This document shows, one piece after another, positions 34,721-47,697 of a DNA stretch of 64,000 bases. This stretch comes from Cephalopachus bancanus (lineage: Eukaryota; Chordata; Mammalia; Primates; Tarsiidae), in the NCBI GenBank assembly GCA_027257055.1, contig JAPVLO010000001.1, positions 9,509,501-9,573,500 of the forward strand, given 5' to 3'. Each line of letters starts with the position of its first letter. Within the stretch, counting starts at the first letter, position 1. The position numbers and the translations under genes were made by a program. The notes under the pieces were generated by a model. The model worked only from the letters and a program-made list of their open reading frames with translations. It searched no databases and was not told where the DNA came from.

Positions 34721-36853
34721 TTCGCTTGTTATAGTTACCATATTACTGTGTAGTTACTTGTTGTTTTTTGGTTTTCTCACCTATCAGATGTGATCTTGTA
34801 GATTGATTTCAACCTTCTTAACAGAAATTGTCCAGATCTCCTGTTGAGGTGAGTAAATAGGTAACTGAATTACAAATAAATGTAAGAATGAAGTATCATT
34901 TGTTTAAGGTCTCATTTCCCTAGATCTGACATATAGACTCTGTTGAATATAATTTTTCTTTTGTTTTCTATTTCCTACCTTCATGCATCATTCTTTTTTT
35001 TGGAGATGATGGCTTTTTTACTCTAGTCTCTGAAATGGATGATGGAGATATATATATATAATTTATATATATAAATTTTAAAACTATATATTTTTATTTA
35101 TATGAAATATATAAAAAATAATATATGAAATAGTGAAGTCCAGTTTGAATAGGAATGCTGATGTAGGGACATGAGATCATGGGCTGGTGCTGTGACCCAG
35201 AAACACCACTGATGTGACACAAGCATCATCAAGAGCCCAGCTCCACCCTCGCCATGCTCTAACTGCCACCCTCACCACTCCCTCCACGACTGCTTCCCCT
35301 CCTAGCACCACATCTGCCTCTCAAAAAGGTTCCTTTTCCCCATGGTTATGAAGCACACTCCCTTCTGCTTCAAAGGTCCATCTCTTCTGCCCCAGGAATG
35401 CTTTCCCATCCAGAGCTCAGATGGCAACTCCCCGGGCTCTTCACATAAAGACATGACTCACGCTTGGGAGTAGAAGAAATCACTCATTACAAAACCACAC
35501 ATGAGAACTTCTCTTTACGGTGTAAACAGCAACTTGCTTTCTTCATTCAGTGGCTTCAACTTCAGGATATTTTGCCATCCTAGACTTGGTGCATTCCCAT
35601 AGGTGGCCATCTCTGTCCTTAATTTCTCTTTGGACTGAAGGCTCCCAGTGGGCAAAGATTATGATCTATATTATATAGTCACTAATCTTGAATGACCAAT
35701 TAACTACCAGAACATCCTGAGCTCTACTGTGCAAAAGGTGCGCTGCATTGATGGCCCCTCCTGCTGTGATGGATTTATTCGAGAAAATAGGAGTAGAACA
35801 TTGTACAATGTAATATACCATGTGTTACTCACCACCATGTTTTAGCCTTGGGTTCTGACAAATATTTTATACTGCCACACCCCGTTTTCTTAAAATAGAA
35901 TTGTTCACTGAGTGGCAAAATTACGAATCTCTCTCAATGTATGGTAACCTAGGCATGGATTTACATGATTAGAAAAATAAAATGAAGAGAGGTGAAATTG
36001 CAGAACTACTTTAAAAAAAAAATAAGCACCAAGTGAATGTCTTTCTATAATGTAAAGTAATGGAAAGACAAGTGCACAGGCTGCAGGGTTCATATACCCC
36101 CGTCTTGCTTTTACAAGCAGGTGCAAGACCAGCTGGCTCTTGCCAACACTTGTCTAGCACGTGACCACCGAGATGATTAAGTGCCTATCCTAGCAACCCA
36201 CAGATAGTGGTAGGAAAGTAAAAACAGTTGATAATAAACACCTTAAGGGACTGAATCCTTTGTGTCTTTGTCCCTGAAATATTGATGACAGAGGCAGGAT
36301 TTACTCAGATTTACTGAGATTCCCAACAGGGTTAAGTACTCCTTGAAAGGGGGGTGCCCCATTGCTTCTAGAATGTTCCTCTTTCAGGCTTTTCCAACAG
36401 CACTGGGATTCTACTGGGATACAGATACTGCAGTTTTCATTGAGCAAATCCCTCCTGCCTGGGACAAATGTTCACTATAGCATTATTCACACTATTAATT
36501 AGGATGAACACAACTTGGGTTTTAAAATTTCATTATTTCCTGCAGAATTTGGATGCACACGTGCTGATGTATGCAACATGCTTGGTAGAGTGTCTGGCAC
36601 CTCGCAATCATGGTGCATGTCCTGGCAATGCTTACTCTTGCCACCATCCCCGTGTATTTGGACAAGGACCGCAGTGCTGCTTCGCAAACATTGATTAAGG
36701 GCTACTGCCCACTAATACACATTCTGTGACCACAGAAATGTCTCAGAAAAGACACCCAGAGTAGCTTTCCTTTTCCTTATAGTAAATCATGTAATATTTA
36801 CATAGTAAATCATGAAGAACAAAATCTCGACCTTAGTGAAACAAAGCATCGTG
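34721..36853. other. Non-coding DNA with a TA-rich simple repeat and a possible L2 piece
   Basis: A TA-rich patch lies at about 35045-35125. 35330-35450 ('ctcttctgccccaggaatgc', 'gctcagatggcaactcc') resembles L2 sequence just 3' of the 33.5-kb fragment, which would make them one interrupted element. The remainder is unrecognised. Confidence 0.45.
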
Positions 36854-37143
<290 letters not shown>

Positions 37144-38974
37144 GACAAAACACTGTGTATGGATTGAGTGTCCCTTGATTTTTGCATCTGGCTTCAGAAA
37201 TGTATATTTCAGTTAACACTCACCCCTATGCAATTACAGAGAACTGTAATTCCTCCCTTGGATTTTCAACTGGAGCTGAAATGCCTGATGCATTTCACAA
37301 AACAGGGTGATTTTTAATTTTTATTTTTCACTCTGACTCTGAGGTATGATACTTGTGTAATATATATTTCTCAGCTAGTTTGACAATCTGATGTTTCATT
37401 TAATTGCCCACTATCTGAAACTATGAACTAAAATAAATTGGGACACAAAGGCTGTTAAATATCAGCAATGTGACTACATAGCTTCTGGAGGTCAGAAGAT
37501 GCAGGAAAAAAAATAGTACATAGAGAACTTCTGTCAGCATGGAATTGTAAAGTGACCACACTCTACCTTTCTGGGACACAGCTGATTTACACCTGAGTCT
37601 TAGCACTTTTACTAAATGTGTCCCTTACACTCTACAAAATGTCCTAAATTTAATAATATGTTATCAACTCACTATTATTTAAATAAATACTGGTAATGTT
37701 TCCTCTGAATAGTCAATTAAGGACCAAAATACAATCATCTTTTTTTGTTTGTTTGTTTGTTTTTTGAATATAAGTATGTAAAAACATTTTTTGCCAGCTC
37801 CAGCAAAAATTTTTAGACAGAAAATTAATCTAGCAATATTGTAAGCCTCAGTTATCTGGAAATTCACATCTTGGGAACACCTGAGTCTCAGAAGTTGTTA
37901 TATTAAAGGAGTGTGATTATAATATGCTCTGATTTTGCTATCACTTGTCTTAATATCGCATGCCTATAATTTTGGGTAAATTTTATCGCTCACTTGCTTT
38001 TAATATCATGTCCTTCGCTCATGCCTTTTCCTGTCCTACTTTCTGCCCCTAACCTTTATCGTGACCAGAGACTTGGGCTTTTCCTGTGGTCACTTTATCA
38101 TTGTCTCACACCAAGTGAAACCATTTCATACAGAGCCATGCCTAAAAGGAAGCATGCATGTGATTGGTTTTCTGTAAATGTTATATTATAATGGCAAAAA
38201 CACAAGTTATTTTGGACAGAAAATAGCTAATCTCACTTCCCATCTGTTTTCCAGGAAAAATTACCCAGAAGCATTTCCCTTAAAAATGGTGTCTCCTCTG
38301 GTGACCAGGGTTGATTTCAACTTCATCATATTAGATCCACTTCTTTTTCTGCCACTGTTTTCTTCTTTCAGTACTTTAAATTTCCAATAAAGATAAGATT
38401 TATGGTTTGTTGAAATATTCTTGTTCAGCTGCCTTTGCACTGACTCATCTCAAAGGTTATATGTGATTTTACTGAATGCCATTCAGGGAGGGAACTCCAA
38501 TGTGTGTGTTAAAAGCACAAATCCCATATTCCCACTCAGTATTGTATTTAACAGGCTAAGGAGGGTTGTGTATTCCACCTTCCACATGAAGAAACCAATG
38601 CACTATAGCCGTGATTCTTCCTTTTGATAATAACAACAGAAACAGCAAGACTCACTATACTCTTTTAAGGACTAGATTTTTTTCAATACTAAAAATAGAA
38701 AAATTAAAACTAAGCTAAACACTGTGAATCAAAACAGTTTTTAAAAAAAAATAGAGAAAGAGAACAGTGATCATGCATTTTTATGGAACCAAAAAGAACA
38801 CAGGCACTGTGCTATTTCATTTGACTTTTTTTTCTGTGTGGTTGGTAAAAGTTGTCTCCATGTTTTTTTTAAGTTGATAAAACATTTTTATTTCACTAAG
38901 GTAGGGAAAAAAATCATATTTTTTTCTTAATCAGTAATTGTCAAGTGTTTTATATGGTATAGAATTTTTAAGTT
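37144..38974. other. Non-coding DNA
   Basis: No gene or named repeat seen in 1.8 kb. A (TTTG)n-like patch lies at 37745-37763. Confidence 0.5.
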
Positions 38975-40315
38975 CTGGGAAAAAACACATAGCATAAAAT
39001 GCACTGTCTTAGCCAGGCTCGGTGGCTCAGCCTGTAATCCTGCGCCTTTGGGAGGCTGAGGTGAGTGGATTGCCTGAGCCCGCGGGTTCGAGACCCACCT
39101 GGGCAGCGAGACCTCATCTCTACAATAAATCAAAAAATCAGCCGGGCGTGATAGCGCATGCCTATAATTCCGGCCACTCGGAAGGCTGAGGCGGAAGGAT
39201 CGCCGGAGCCCAGCAGGTCGAGGCTGCGGTGGCCGGAAGCGGCCACTGCACTCCAGTCTGGGCGACAGAGTGAGACTCCAACTCAAAAAAAAAAAAAAAA
39301 TGCACTGTCTTAACCATTTGTAAGTGTACAGGTCAGTAGTGCAAAGTATATACACATGATTGTAAAACAGATCTCCAGAACTTTTTCATCTGGAAAAACT
39401 AATATTCTCTACTCATTAAACAACTCCCCATGTTCTCCTCACCCCTGCTCCTGACCAATACTGTCCTACTTTCTGTCTGCGTAATTTGACTAATCTTGGT
39501 ACTTTATATAAGTATTATCACACAGCATTTGTCTTTTTATAATTGGCTTATTTCACTTAGCATAATGTCCTCAAAGTCCATCCATTTTATAGGGTGTGTT
39601 AAAATTCTCCTCCTTTTTAAGGGTGAATAATATCTTTTTATGTTATTTACCACATTTTAAAAGTTCATTCATCTGTTAATGAAGCAGCATGGGCTGTTTC
39701 TGTCTTTAAGCTATTGTAGATAACACTGTTATGAACATGGATGTACAAACATCTCTTCAAGACCGTGCTTTAGATTATTTGGGGCATATACTCAGAAATG
39801 TAATTTCTGAATTTCATAGCAATCTAATTTTTAATTTTTTGAGGAACAGCCACAGTGTTTTTCTTAGTGGCTGTGCCATTTTCATTTTACATTTCTACCA
39901 AGAGTGCACAAGGGTATACATATCTTCACCATCACTTGCTATTTTCCTTATTTTTAATAGTAGCCATCTTAATAAGTATGATGTGATATTTCATTTGGTT
40001 TTTATTTGTATTTCCCTAGATTAGGAAGATGAAGCATATTTTCATATGCTTGTTGTCTATTTGCATATCTTCTCTGGAGAAGTCCTTTGCCCATTTTTAA
40101 ATTATATCATTTGATAGTTTGTGGTGAATTATAGAAGTTCTTTATTTATTATAGATATTAATCCCTTATCAGCCATATCATTTGCAAATATTTTGTCCTT
40201 CAGTGAGTTGCCTTTTCACTTCATTGATTGTTTTTTGGTTCACAGAAGTTTTTAATTTTGATGTAGATCGATTTATCTACTTTTACTCTTGTTCCTTACT
40301 GTTCACCCTTTAAGA
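38975..40315 (-). mobile_element. Old L1 LINE 3' end, antisense, split by an Alu
   Basis: The plus strand reads as the reverse complement of an L1M-type 3' end. The 3' UTR part lies at about 38975-39500 ('aaccatttgtaagtgtacag', 'gatctccagaactttttcat', 'cattaaacaactcccca'). ORF2 follows, with 'agtcctttgcccatttttaa' at 40081, 'cccttatcagccatatcatt' and 'ttcacagaagtttttaattt' at about 40240. It is 5'-truncated near 40315 and full of stops. A young Alu sits in its 3' UTR at 39012. Confidence 0.85.
39012..39300 (+). mobile_element. Alu, derived lineage, inserted in the old L1
   Basis: It starts GCCAGGCTCGGTGGCTCAGC and has an A tail. The target duplication AAAATGCACTGTCTTA (38996-39011 and 39297-39312) is exact and lies in L1 sequence on both sides. 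The left arm carries 'gcgggttcgagacccac', the linker is the derived one, and the right-arm stem is GCGGTGGCC with GGCCACTGC. The longest open frame of the window (142 codons, antisense) is this Alu plus flanking L1 and is not a gene. Confidence 0.95.
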
Positions 40316-41364
40316 AAACTGTGTGATAGGTTCAGGAATTAAATAACTTTTCTAAAGTCAGACTGCTATTAACAGGCAGAGCTCAAGTTAAGTAAAAGTC
40401 TACCGGCTGTGGAATCTCTTATGCCTTCTACTATGCTTCTTGACTTTCGTAAAGATAAAAATACATGAGAAGGTGCCATGCAAAAGACAGTGTCAACATA
40501 CAGTTTGAAGATATGAAGAACAGTTCCAGGATATGAGAATAAACTCACGAGGCAGAAGAAAAAAGGAACAAGAATACAGACATGAGTAGAGGATGCTGAA
40601 GCAGAGAAAAGCACTCACTATGGCATTCTTCATACTAGAAAACTTTCTAAGTTCTCAGAAACTGGACTAGTTCAGGTTATACATTGATTGGAGATTATGC
40701 TGTTGGTAAAAATAATCTTTTAAAAATGCAGTAAAGACACTGTGGATATTTATCCTTAACCCACTAAGCCCCTCTCTTGTGTGTTGTGGCCATTGACTTG
40801 GGATTGACCACCAACACCCAGTCAGCACACACTCATCTTTCTTGCCACAAAAATGAGTTCAGTAAGTAAATTACGCTAAACCAATAACCACAAAGCATTC
40901 ACCCCAAAGACGTTGGATGCAGGGATTATTCAGAAGTAGCCATGAAACCTGTCTTGGTCCAATCAGAATCAAAGAATCTATCTTCCTTTTGTTCATGACA
41001 TGAGCTAATTAATTCTTATTGTTTGGGACAGTATATGTCACTTTCTGTTACTTGCAACTCAATACACCTTATATAATACAAATGACTTAGAAAAAATTTT
41101 ACAGTATATTCCTAAGAAAAAAACAAGTAAAAAAAATCAAGATATCAAAATAATACATAGTATTTTGATCCCATTTTCTTTTAACATAAGCATATTATAT
41201 AGTAAATAAGAAGACTAAAGAGATAAGTATAAAAATAATAACATTCCTGGAAAAGAAGTAACAGGTACTGTATTTTGTAGGTTTCATTTTCTACTTCAAA
41301 AACATTCAGCTTCGAGAACATATTTATTTTGTAACTAGTTGATAAAAGCAGATTTCCACTTGAG
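40316..41364. other. Non-coding DNA
   Basis: 40320-40400 faintly resembles antisense MIR ('ttcaggaattaaataacttt', then 'ctattaacaggcagagctc'). 40940-41000 has a 'ggtccaatcagaatc' block like some old L1/LTR families. Neither is firm. Confidence 0.4.
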
Positions 41365-41520
41365 TATATGTCTCTACGTGCATTACAAATATTAACTAAT
41401 TTAATATTTACAATATCAGGAAATGTAAACATCAGTTTAGAGATCAGGGAACTGAGACACAGAGAGATAAAATGATTTACCCAAGGCCATTGAGCAAGCA
41501 AGGAGGCAGGGATGCAATAG
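41365..41520 (-). mobile_element. MIR SINE (antisense)
   Basis: Plus strand: 'caaatattaactaatttaat', 'atcagtttagagatcaggga', 'actgagacacagagagata', 'aatgatttacccaaggccat', the reverse complement of the MIR 3' half and core. Confidence 0.8.
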
Positions 41521-44500
41521 AAACAGGAACTATGCTTCCTGCTCTGAAATTTGGCTTATTCCATCTTCCATAGTTTTGGTTCCAGTGAACTCCCTGGGCT
41601 GGAGGCCTATCTTCTATACCAAAAGAGCTTATCAAAGTAGTTTTTCAATAATATATTCATAATGTTGAATGGTTTTGAAACATTAAAAACCCACAGCATA
41701 AGAATAAACAGAAGCATTTATATAATGTGTCAGAGAAAAAAATGAAATGTTTTTTCTCCTGAAATCGTAAAAACAATTGTAATAAGTAATTTAAATTAAT
41801 CAAATATCAGTAGATCTACCAGAAGATTTTGTCACAGGGAGATCTGGGCTCCAAGGACAGTGGTGGAGTCAAATTTGTTGGTTTTTTTCCCTGGGCTGGG
41901 GTCATCCCACCAGCAGGACACTATGTGCCTGGATTTTGATGGGGATGTTGCTGACAGTTGTTGGGGAAGATGGGAAAATTTCGGAGTGAAATGGGTTTGG
42001 GAAGAAACAAGAGGTGTCATTTGGAAGGTGGATTCAGCATCTTCAAACGGATCTGGAGGAGGCAGTGGAGAAAGAACCAACCTGGGAACAGGTAGTCAGC
42101 ACGGGATGAGGATTCCACCACAGGTAAAGGGGCCTTGTCCCCAGGAGGTGGGAGTAAGGTTGACCTCCAGTTCCAAAGGAGGCAGTAAGAAATTAACAAG
42201 AGGAAGTCAGTGTCCAAGTAACAGGAACAAGATTAGCTATTAAGAGTGACACCCACGTGTGGAGAAGCAAAATAGGAATTCTATACAAAAAGAGGCATGA
42301 AGTAGACGTGAAGGTAGGAATCCAGTCAGTAAGATAGGTTCCTGAGCTCAGAGCAGAGCTGTAACAAACTTGGTTCATCCAGGCTACCGTCATAAGATGC
42401 ACTTGCCAAGAAACGATCCAAGGAAACGGTCAAGCATGGGTGGGGACCAGCCATGAATCTTGGGTCAAAGGGGCTGGAAAGGTGTTAGCTTATGTGGTAT
42501 CCAGTGTCTTTCTTGTATTGCTCTCAGAAATAAGGACTGTCAAGGATTGTCTCTTCACTTTCAACTTCTGTGGGGCTTGATTCAATGGTTGTTGCTTGTT
42601 GGGGATAGAAAGACTCCCCTAGATAAAAGTCCTACTTTATTGATATCTGTATGTGATAAGCCAAAAAGAGGAAGTATTTTCCCCCTTTTTAGATAACCAA
42701 AAATGTCTTTCCTGAGACACTTGCCTATTAGAAATATGTTAATGTTTTTCCTCCATTCCTCCATATCTGATAGCCAAGTGTCCACTATAAAAGGAAAAAC
42801 AATGGAAGTACAGTTTTATTTCCAGCACATACGTATTGTTTTCTAAGAGAACTTATGTATATAGTTAACCCAGTGATTTGGGGTCACTGCCACATTCTGA
42901 TATTTCTCAAGAGATGTGACCACTAAGAGAGCTCAGTTTCAAACAGGCTGGTAAAATAACATCCTCTGCCCTCAAAAATAAGAAAAGCAGGTCTTTGATC
43001 CCAGAGCTCATTGACAGAGGAAGAGTTGCCACAGAATGTTCTCAGCACATGGGGTCGGAAGGAAGCCTGTGATTAAGAAAGGCAAGGGTTCAAATATGTA
43101 TCCTTATCCATATGGCGTTTCCTGGATCATGGTACAAGAGATTATAATAGGTGGTATGCAAACTTTCTAAAATTACATGAGTGATTATGTATTCTTCACA
43201 CATTCATCTATAACTAGCACAATTCAACCTTGACTTCACAGATATTATTGTAGCACCCAGGCAGAAAATGCTGTGTTTACTTCAGTTATAAGCAGTGAAT
43301 TATTTCTGACAGCTTCGAAAGTAAAAACTCCAGGAAGAAAACTTCAGAACTTTTCTTTTGGAAATGGGTTTGGGTGGTGGTGATTTGGGATCTTAGTTCT
43401 GATCTCTCAACCACGTGAGACTTTCTCATATCTTACCTTTAAACAGACCGTACTAGAAAAATTTCTGGGCAAGGGTTTAATATGGGGCAGCTGGTGGCGA
43501 AGGCCCATAAACTACTCAGAGTTGCAAGCAGGCCAAACTCTTTCCACCTAAACTGGTCACTTATAAATCCATCCTTATAGTTGACGCATACGTTTCTAGC
43601 GTTTTTCATTTGCCCATGGAATGCTAATGTGGCACAGTGGTTGACTGATCACAGTTCATCACATTTGCCAATTCTTGGGTTGACTGACATGAATCATCAT
43701 TGATTAAAATGTTTAAACAGCCTTCATCAAAGCCCAAACATGGAGAAAGTGGCCCTCTTTGAAAAGACAAAACCATTTTCTTGACGTGTTTTTCCCAATG
43801 ATATTCTCCCCTCACACAACACAAATGTTTAGAGCCATCTCTCCCGTTAAACACAGACAGAAGAATATATCAGAAGGGCTCATTTGTTTCCATTTGACAC
43901 TTCATCTTCTTTAGCCCACAAATACAACTAACTTTCTTCAAATCTGCAAAACGCAAGGCGTAGTCACAAGTACAACATTGTCATTCCAAATGACAAACGA
44001 TAAACACACACTCCCAAGACCTTAGTGTTGCCATACCAAAAATAAACATTACGAACTTATGCATCAGTCCAATATTTTCACTGTTTCATGGCACCTCTGC
44101 AACTGTCTTTCCTACCCAGACAATTCCCCTCAAAAATACTTTATTAAAAATTAATTAGACTGGCTATTCCTTGTGTTCTCTTCTTTGTTGCTCTTATTTA
44201 AAAATATAATAACATAACTTTGTCCTTATGTTTAAGGTTCTCTTCTGTTAATGATGCATGACTCTATCATGCCTCTCACCACACTAAAAAAGAAGAGTTA
44301 CGGCTCTCAGAATTAGCCAGAATTGTTATCTTATAACTTGAACTCCTTTAAATTGTTGCCTTTCCACCTTCTTTAACTATCTTTTCATTCTTTTCCCATT
44401 TTTCTTTTCTTCCATCGATATCTTTCCTACTCCACAACTCATCATTGATTTGTAAATGTATTTATGCCATTTAATCTCTTTATGTTAATTCTGTTCCAAT

Positions 44501-45639
44501 ACTAAAAGCATACTTGGATTTTCAGGCATCCAAAACCGCAAGACATATAATTGCCCACAAAATTGCTACCAACTACAATGAATTAAAACGCTACTGAGTA
44601 TTCACCAGATTCTATTAAATCTAATTATCTGAGATCCTTTGAATTACAATGAGACTGTTCATAGTTAAAAACGTGGAGTAGAGAATAGTTAATTTGTTAA
44701 TTTCTAAAATGCTACTAATTTTACATGGTGCTGTTATCGGTTTAACTAAAGAGTCAGGCGAATTCACATCCTGCCACATGTGAGACAAGCTCTCCAGTGA
44801 AAGCTAGCCACTCTTGCTTTTTTCAATATCTTTCTACTGTGGAAAAAATGTCCAAATTTTGGGAACTTCATAGGCCCCTGGGTGGGGCACTGATGAGGTT
44901 CTAAGAACAGTCTGAACACTCGTTAATGAAACCCAAGTATTAATAATTTTCAAGATGTTTTGTGTGAGTCATTCCTTTCTCTAGTTAACAGTCACCTTTA
45001 ACGCTTACTGCACTATTATGGATATTTATTGGGGCAAATTTCTGGTTCCAGAATAGCCTTGAACTCACATGTACAAGGAACAAAATGGCCACTATTGGAT
45101 TATGTTAAAGAATCAGTGCATTTGTGCTGATGGTGCTTAGTAAGTATTTGTCAGCACCTAAAAAAGATGCAGTTAGATCCATTGCAAAGAAAATGGTACT
45201 TTCTCCTGTGTTGCTCACTCCTGGAATGTTTTGGTGCCTGAATGCTCAGAGGAGACACAGTCAAGTTCAGTCTGGAGGAAGCGAGAAACTTTAACTGACT
45301 CCTCTGTTTCCACATCATGACAGTGGCTTCCTCTTTCAAGCCGAGCAGCAGACCTCATCCTCAGATGATCAAACACGCTCCTCACAAATACAAAACAACT
45401 CTGCTTCTCGGGGAGTCAAAGGGAAGAACCCAGGAAGTCAGAAAAGCTCTGCCCAGATCAAACTGTCGAGGCCACCAGGCCTCCTGTGATAAGACATCTT
45501 GGCTTTTTTTTTTTAATCTTGATATTTTGATACCCGTTCTGCCTGGTTTGGCGACGGAAGCCTCTTTTCAGTTGGGTACACACTAAAGTGAGAGTCAGAC
45601 AACTTGGTCAGTAACCCTAGCAGCAGGCAAATGGGAAAA
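41521..45639. other. Repeat-poor interval of 4.1 kb
   Basis: I recognise no repeat family here. 41830-42450 is G-rich on the plus strand and holds a 127-codon frame (41860-42243, Gly/Ser-rich in the middle) with no Kozak or splice context and no similarity I know. The rest (42.5-45.6 kb) is ordinary single-copy sequence. Confidence 0.45.
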
Positions 45640-45815
45640 TCTAGATTCAAGTCTCCGGGCAAGAGCAGCTCTGTGATGTGTGGGCAACTTAGCTTATTTG
45701 TCCCTCACTTTTGTCATCTCTACAAATAAGGATGCTAACTTTTTACTCTCAAAACTGTCCCAATGATTTAATGAGCTAAGAAATGTCCAGCCTTAGTAGG
45801 AGCTCAGTAACTCTA
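45640..45815 (+). mobile_element. MIR SINE (sense)
   Basis: 'aatctagattcaagtctccg', 'atgtgtgggcaacttagctt', 'cctcacttttgtcatctct', 'caatgatttaatgagctaag', 'tagtaggagctcagtaactc' follow nearly the whole MIR. Confidence 0.75.
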
Positions 45816-46029
45816 CCTTTCTTTCTCTACATTAGTTTTGCTGGAATGTGTTCATAGTGCAGAGGCAACTTAACCATCCACTGCGTGTATAAATCCAAAA
45901 TGGTCGGAGCCTTTGCAAAGGATTATCTCATTCTCCAAAAGAATGTCTTTATAATTCTCCTGAAAGTGTTTTGCAGACACATTAAAATACACATTGTTCA
46001 TTGACACACTGGAAACTTCTAGACTCTAG
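45816..46029. other. Non-coding DNA
   Basis: Nothing recognised between two MIRs. Confidence 0.5.
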
Positions 46030-46125
46030 AGAGGACGCAATTGAGACCTGGAGACATTCAGGGACTTGCCAAATATTATAGTAACAAGAAACAGAAAATC
46101 TGGGACTAGAACTGAGTTCCCTTGT
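46030..46125 (-). mobile_element. MIR SINE remnant (antisense)
   Basis: 'gacgcaattgagacctggag', 'cattcagggacttgccaaat', 'tctgggactagaactgagtt' follow the reverse complement of the MIR core and tRNA half. Confidence 0.6.
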
Positions 46126-47640
46126 CCCCTGGAAGATCATCTGCTAAGTAGACCTTGCTTCCTCCTCAATTAGGTATATTTTTCTAACAGAAAGAGGACA
46201 GATCAGGAGGGGAAAAGATTGCACATAAACGAATCCCCACCTTAGCATGTGCTCTTTCGAGCCACACATGTGGCCTCGCTGGAGCATGGCCTGGTGGAGG
46301 ATTATTCCACAGATGTCAGATAAATCAAAGACCCACATGCAAAATGCAGCACTCGCAAATATTATGTGATGTGGTTTTGTAATCCTTGCTAGGGAACTTG
46401 GGGTCTATAAAATAATGAATGGATCATGTTGGAGACTAAGAATAGCATTTTTATGTGTGACAAATATAATTCTGCAAGAAGAAAAAAAAACCAAGATAGT
46501 TTTCATGTCATTTAAAAGAAAGCATTACTCCCTTACAGCAGACCGGATTTTTATCAAACGAGATCTTGGTACCATCTCTTAAGATCTCACACTTCTGCAA
46601 TGGAGACAGAGAGTCCTGCTTCTGTTTGCTGTTTCTTGGAAGCACGCGTTAGAGACCTTTCCAGAAGGGAAATGAAATAGGTGAGGTGATAAATATGTAT
46701 GAGGATACAAGCACTTCTGGGGTCTGGAAAAGGGCTCTATTTACAATGCAGTTTCATTTTTGGAGGTGTGACCACAGAGGAGTTGGAAAACTACATGAAT
46801 GAGCAGCCTCAGGACACAAATAGGGAGATCTCCTCAAGTAACTAGAGCAGCACAAAACTGGCTTTGTGTTCTACCCACAATGCTCCAGTTCCTACATTAC
46901 AGTGACAGGAGATGAAAGTGAAGTCATAGAATTGGGTTCAGAGGGGGCCAGATTATCCAAATTTTAGATAACATTAAAGGGCTCTGGATTTTCATTGTGG
47001 CCACGTCTTTGTAATCAGCCCAACAACTCAGTGAGCACTTCATTAGAGGACTGCTAGATATGGATAATTCCCCAATGCTCTATGCTACGTTTTCCACAGC
47101 CAAATCAGGGGCAAGATTAATTACTAAAAATGGTGGCACAACAACAGCATACATGTTTCTCCAATTCTTCAAAAAAGACCATTGTTACTTTCAAGACAGA
47201 CATTTCTAGACTTATTGTGGGCAAAAGTCCTGCAGCCACAACTGAAACATGACTTCCATCTAGGAATTTTCTTAGAGAGATTCTGCCTGGAGTCTGTCAG
47301 TGGAAGTCTTACCCAATTTCTTCCTCTTTAAAGGGCAAAATTATCATAAATTTGATTTGCAGCAATTTGAAGTATTACGATAAGTCAAATCTTATTTTCC
47401 TCTTAGTACTCTAGAAAAACAGTAGTTTAAAGAGGTCCGAGGGATAGCATTTTCTTGAACAACCATTGCTAAGAATCAAAGGTTATAGATGAGTGTATAT
47501 ACTCTGTAGGAAGATTAGGAAGTTTTATAAAGGCAGCACCCACATCTGAATTTATAAAAGGGGATAAGTCATGTAAGAGAGAGTGGGTTAGAGGATGAGT
47601 TGAAGCTGGAAGTCACTTCATTCAGGCTTCTCCTTTTTTT
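46126..47640. other. Repeat-poor DNA, candidate regulatory sequence near 46.9-47.2 kb
   Basis: No repeat family is visible. 46930-47150 has intact-looking, balanced sequence with a homeobox-like core ('gattaattacta', about 47115). This is only a candidate for conserved non-coding DNA. Confidence 0.4.
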
Positions 47641-47697
47641 ATTCTTTATTTTATTATTTTGTTGTTTTTTGTTGTTGTTGTTGTTGTTTGTTTCAAT
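47641..47697. repeat. (GTT)n / T-rich simple repeat
   Basis: TTATT and GTT units in a row. A G9 run follows after 47744. Confidence 0.85.

Noticed and set aside
38927..39355. Longest open frame of the window (142 codons, minus strand), and similar frames at 17139-17459, 34418-34741, 52169-52558 and 5584-5853
   Set aside because: All read the antisense strand of an Alu of the same lineage; their similarity to each other is repeat similarity, not a gene family.
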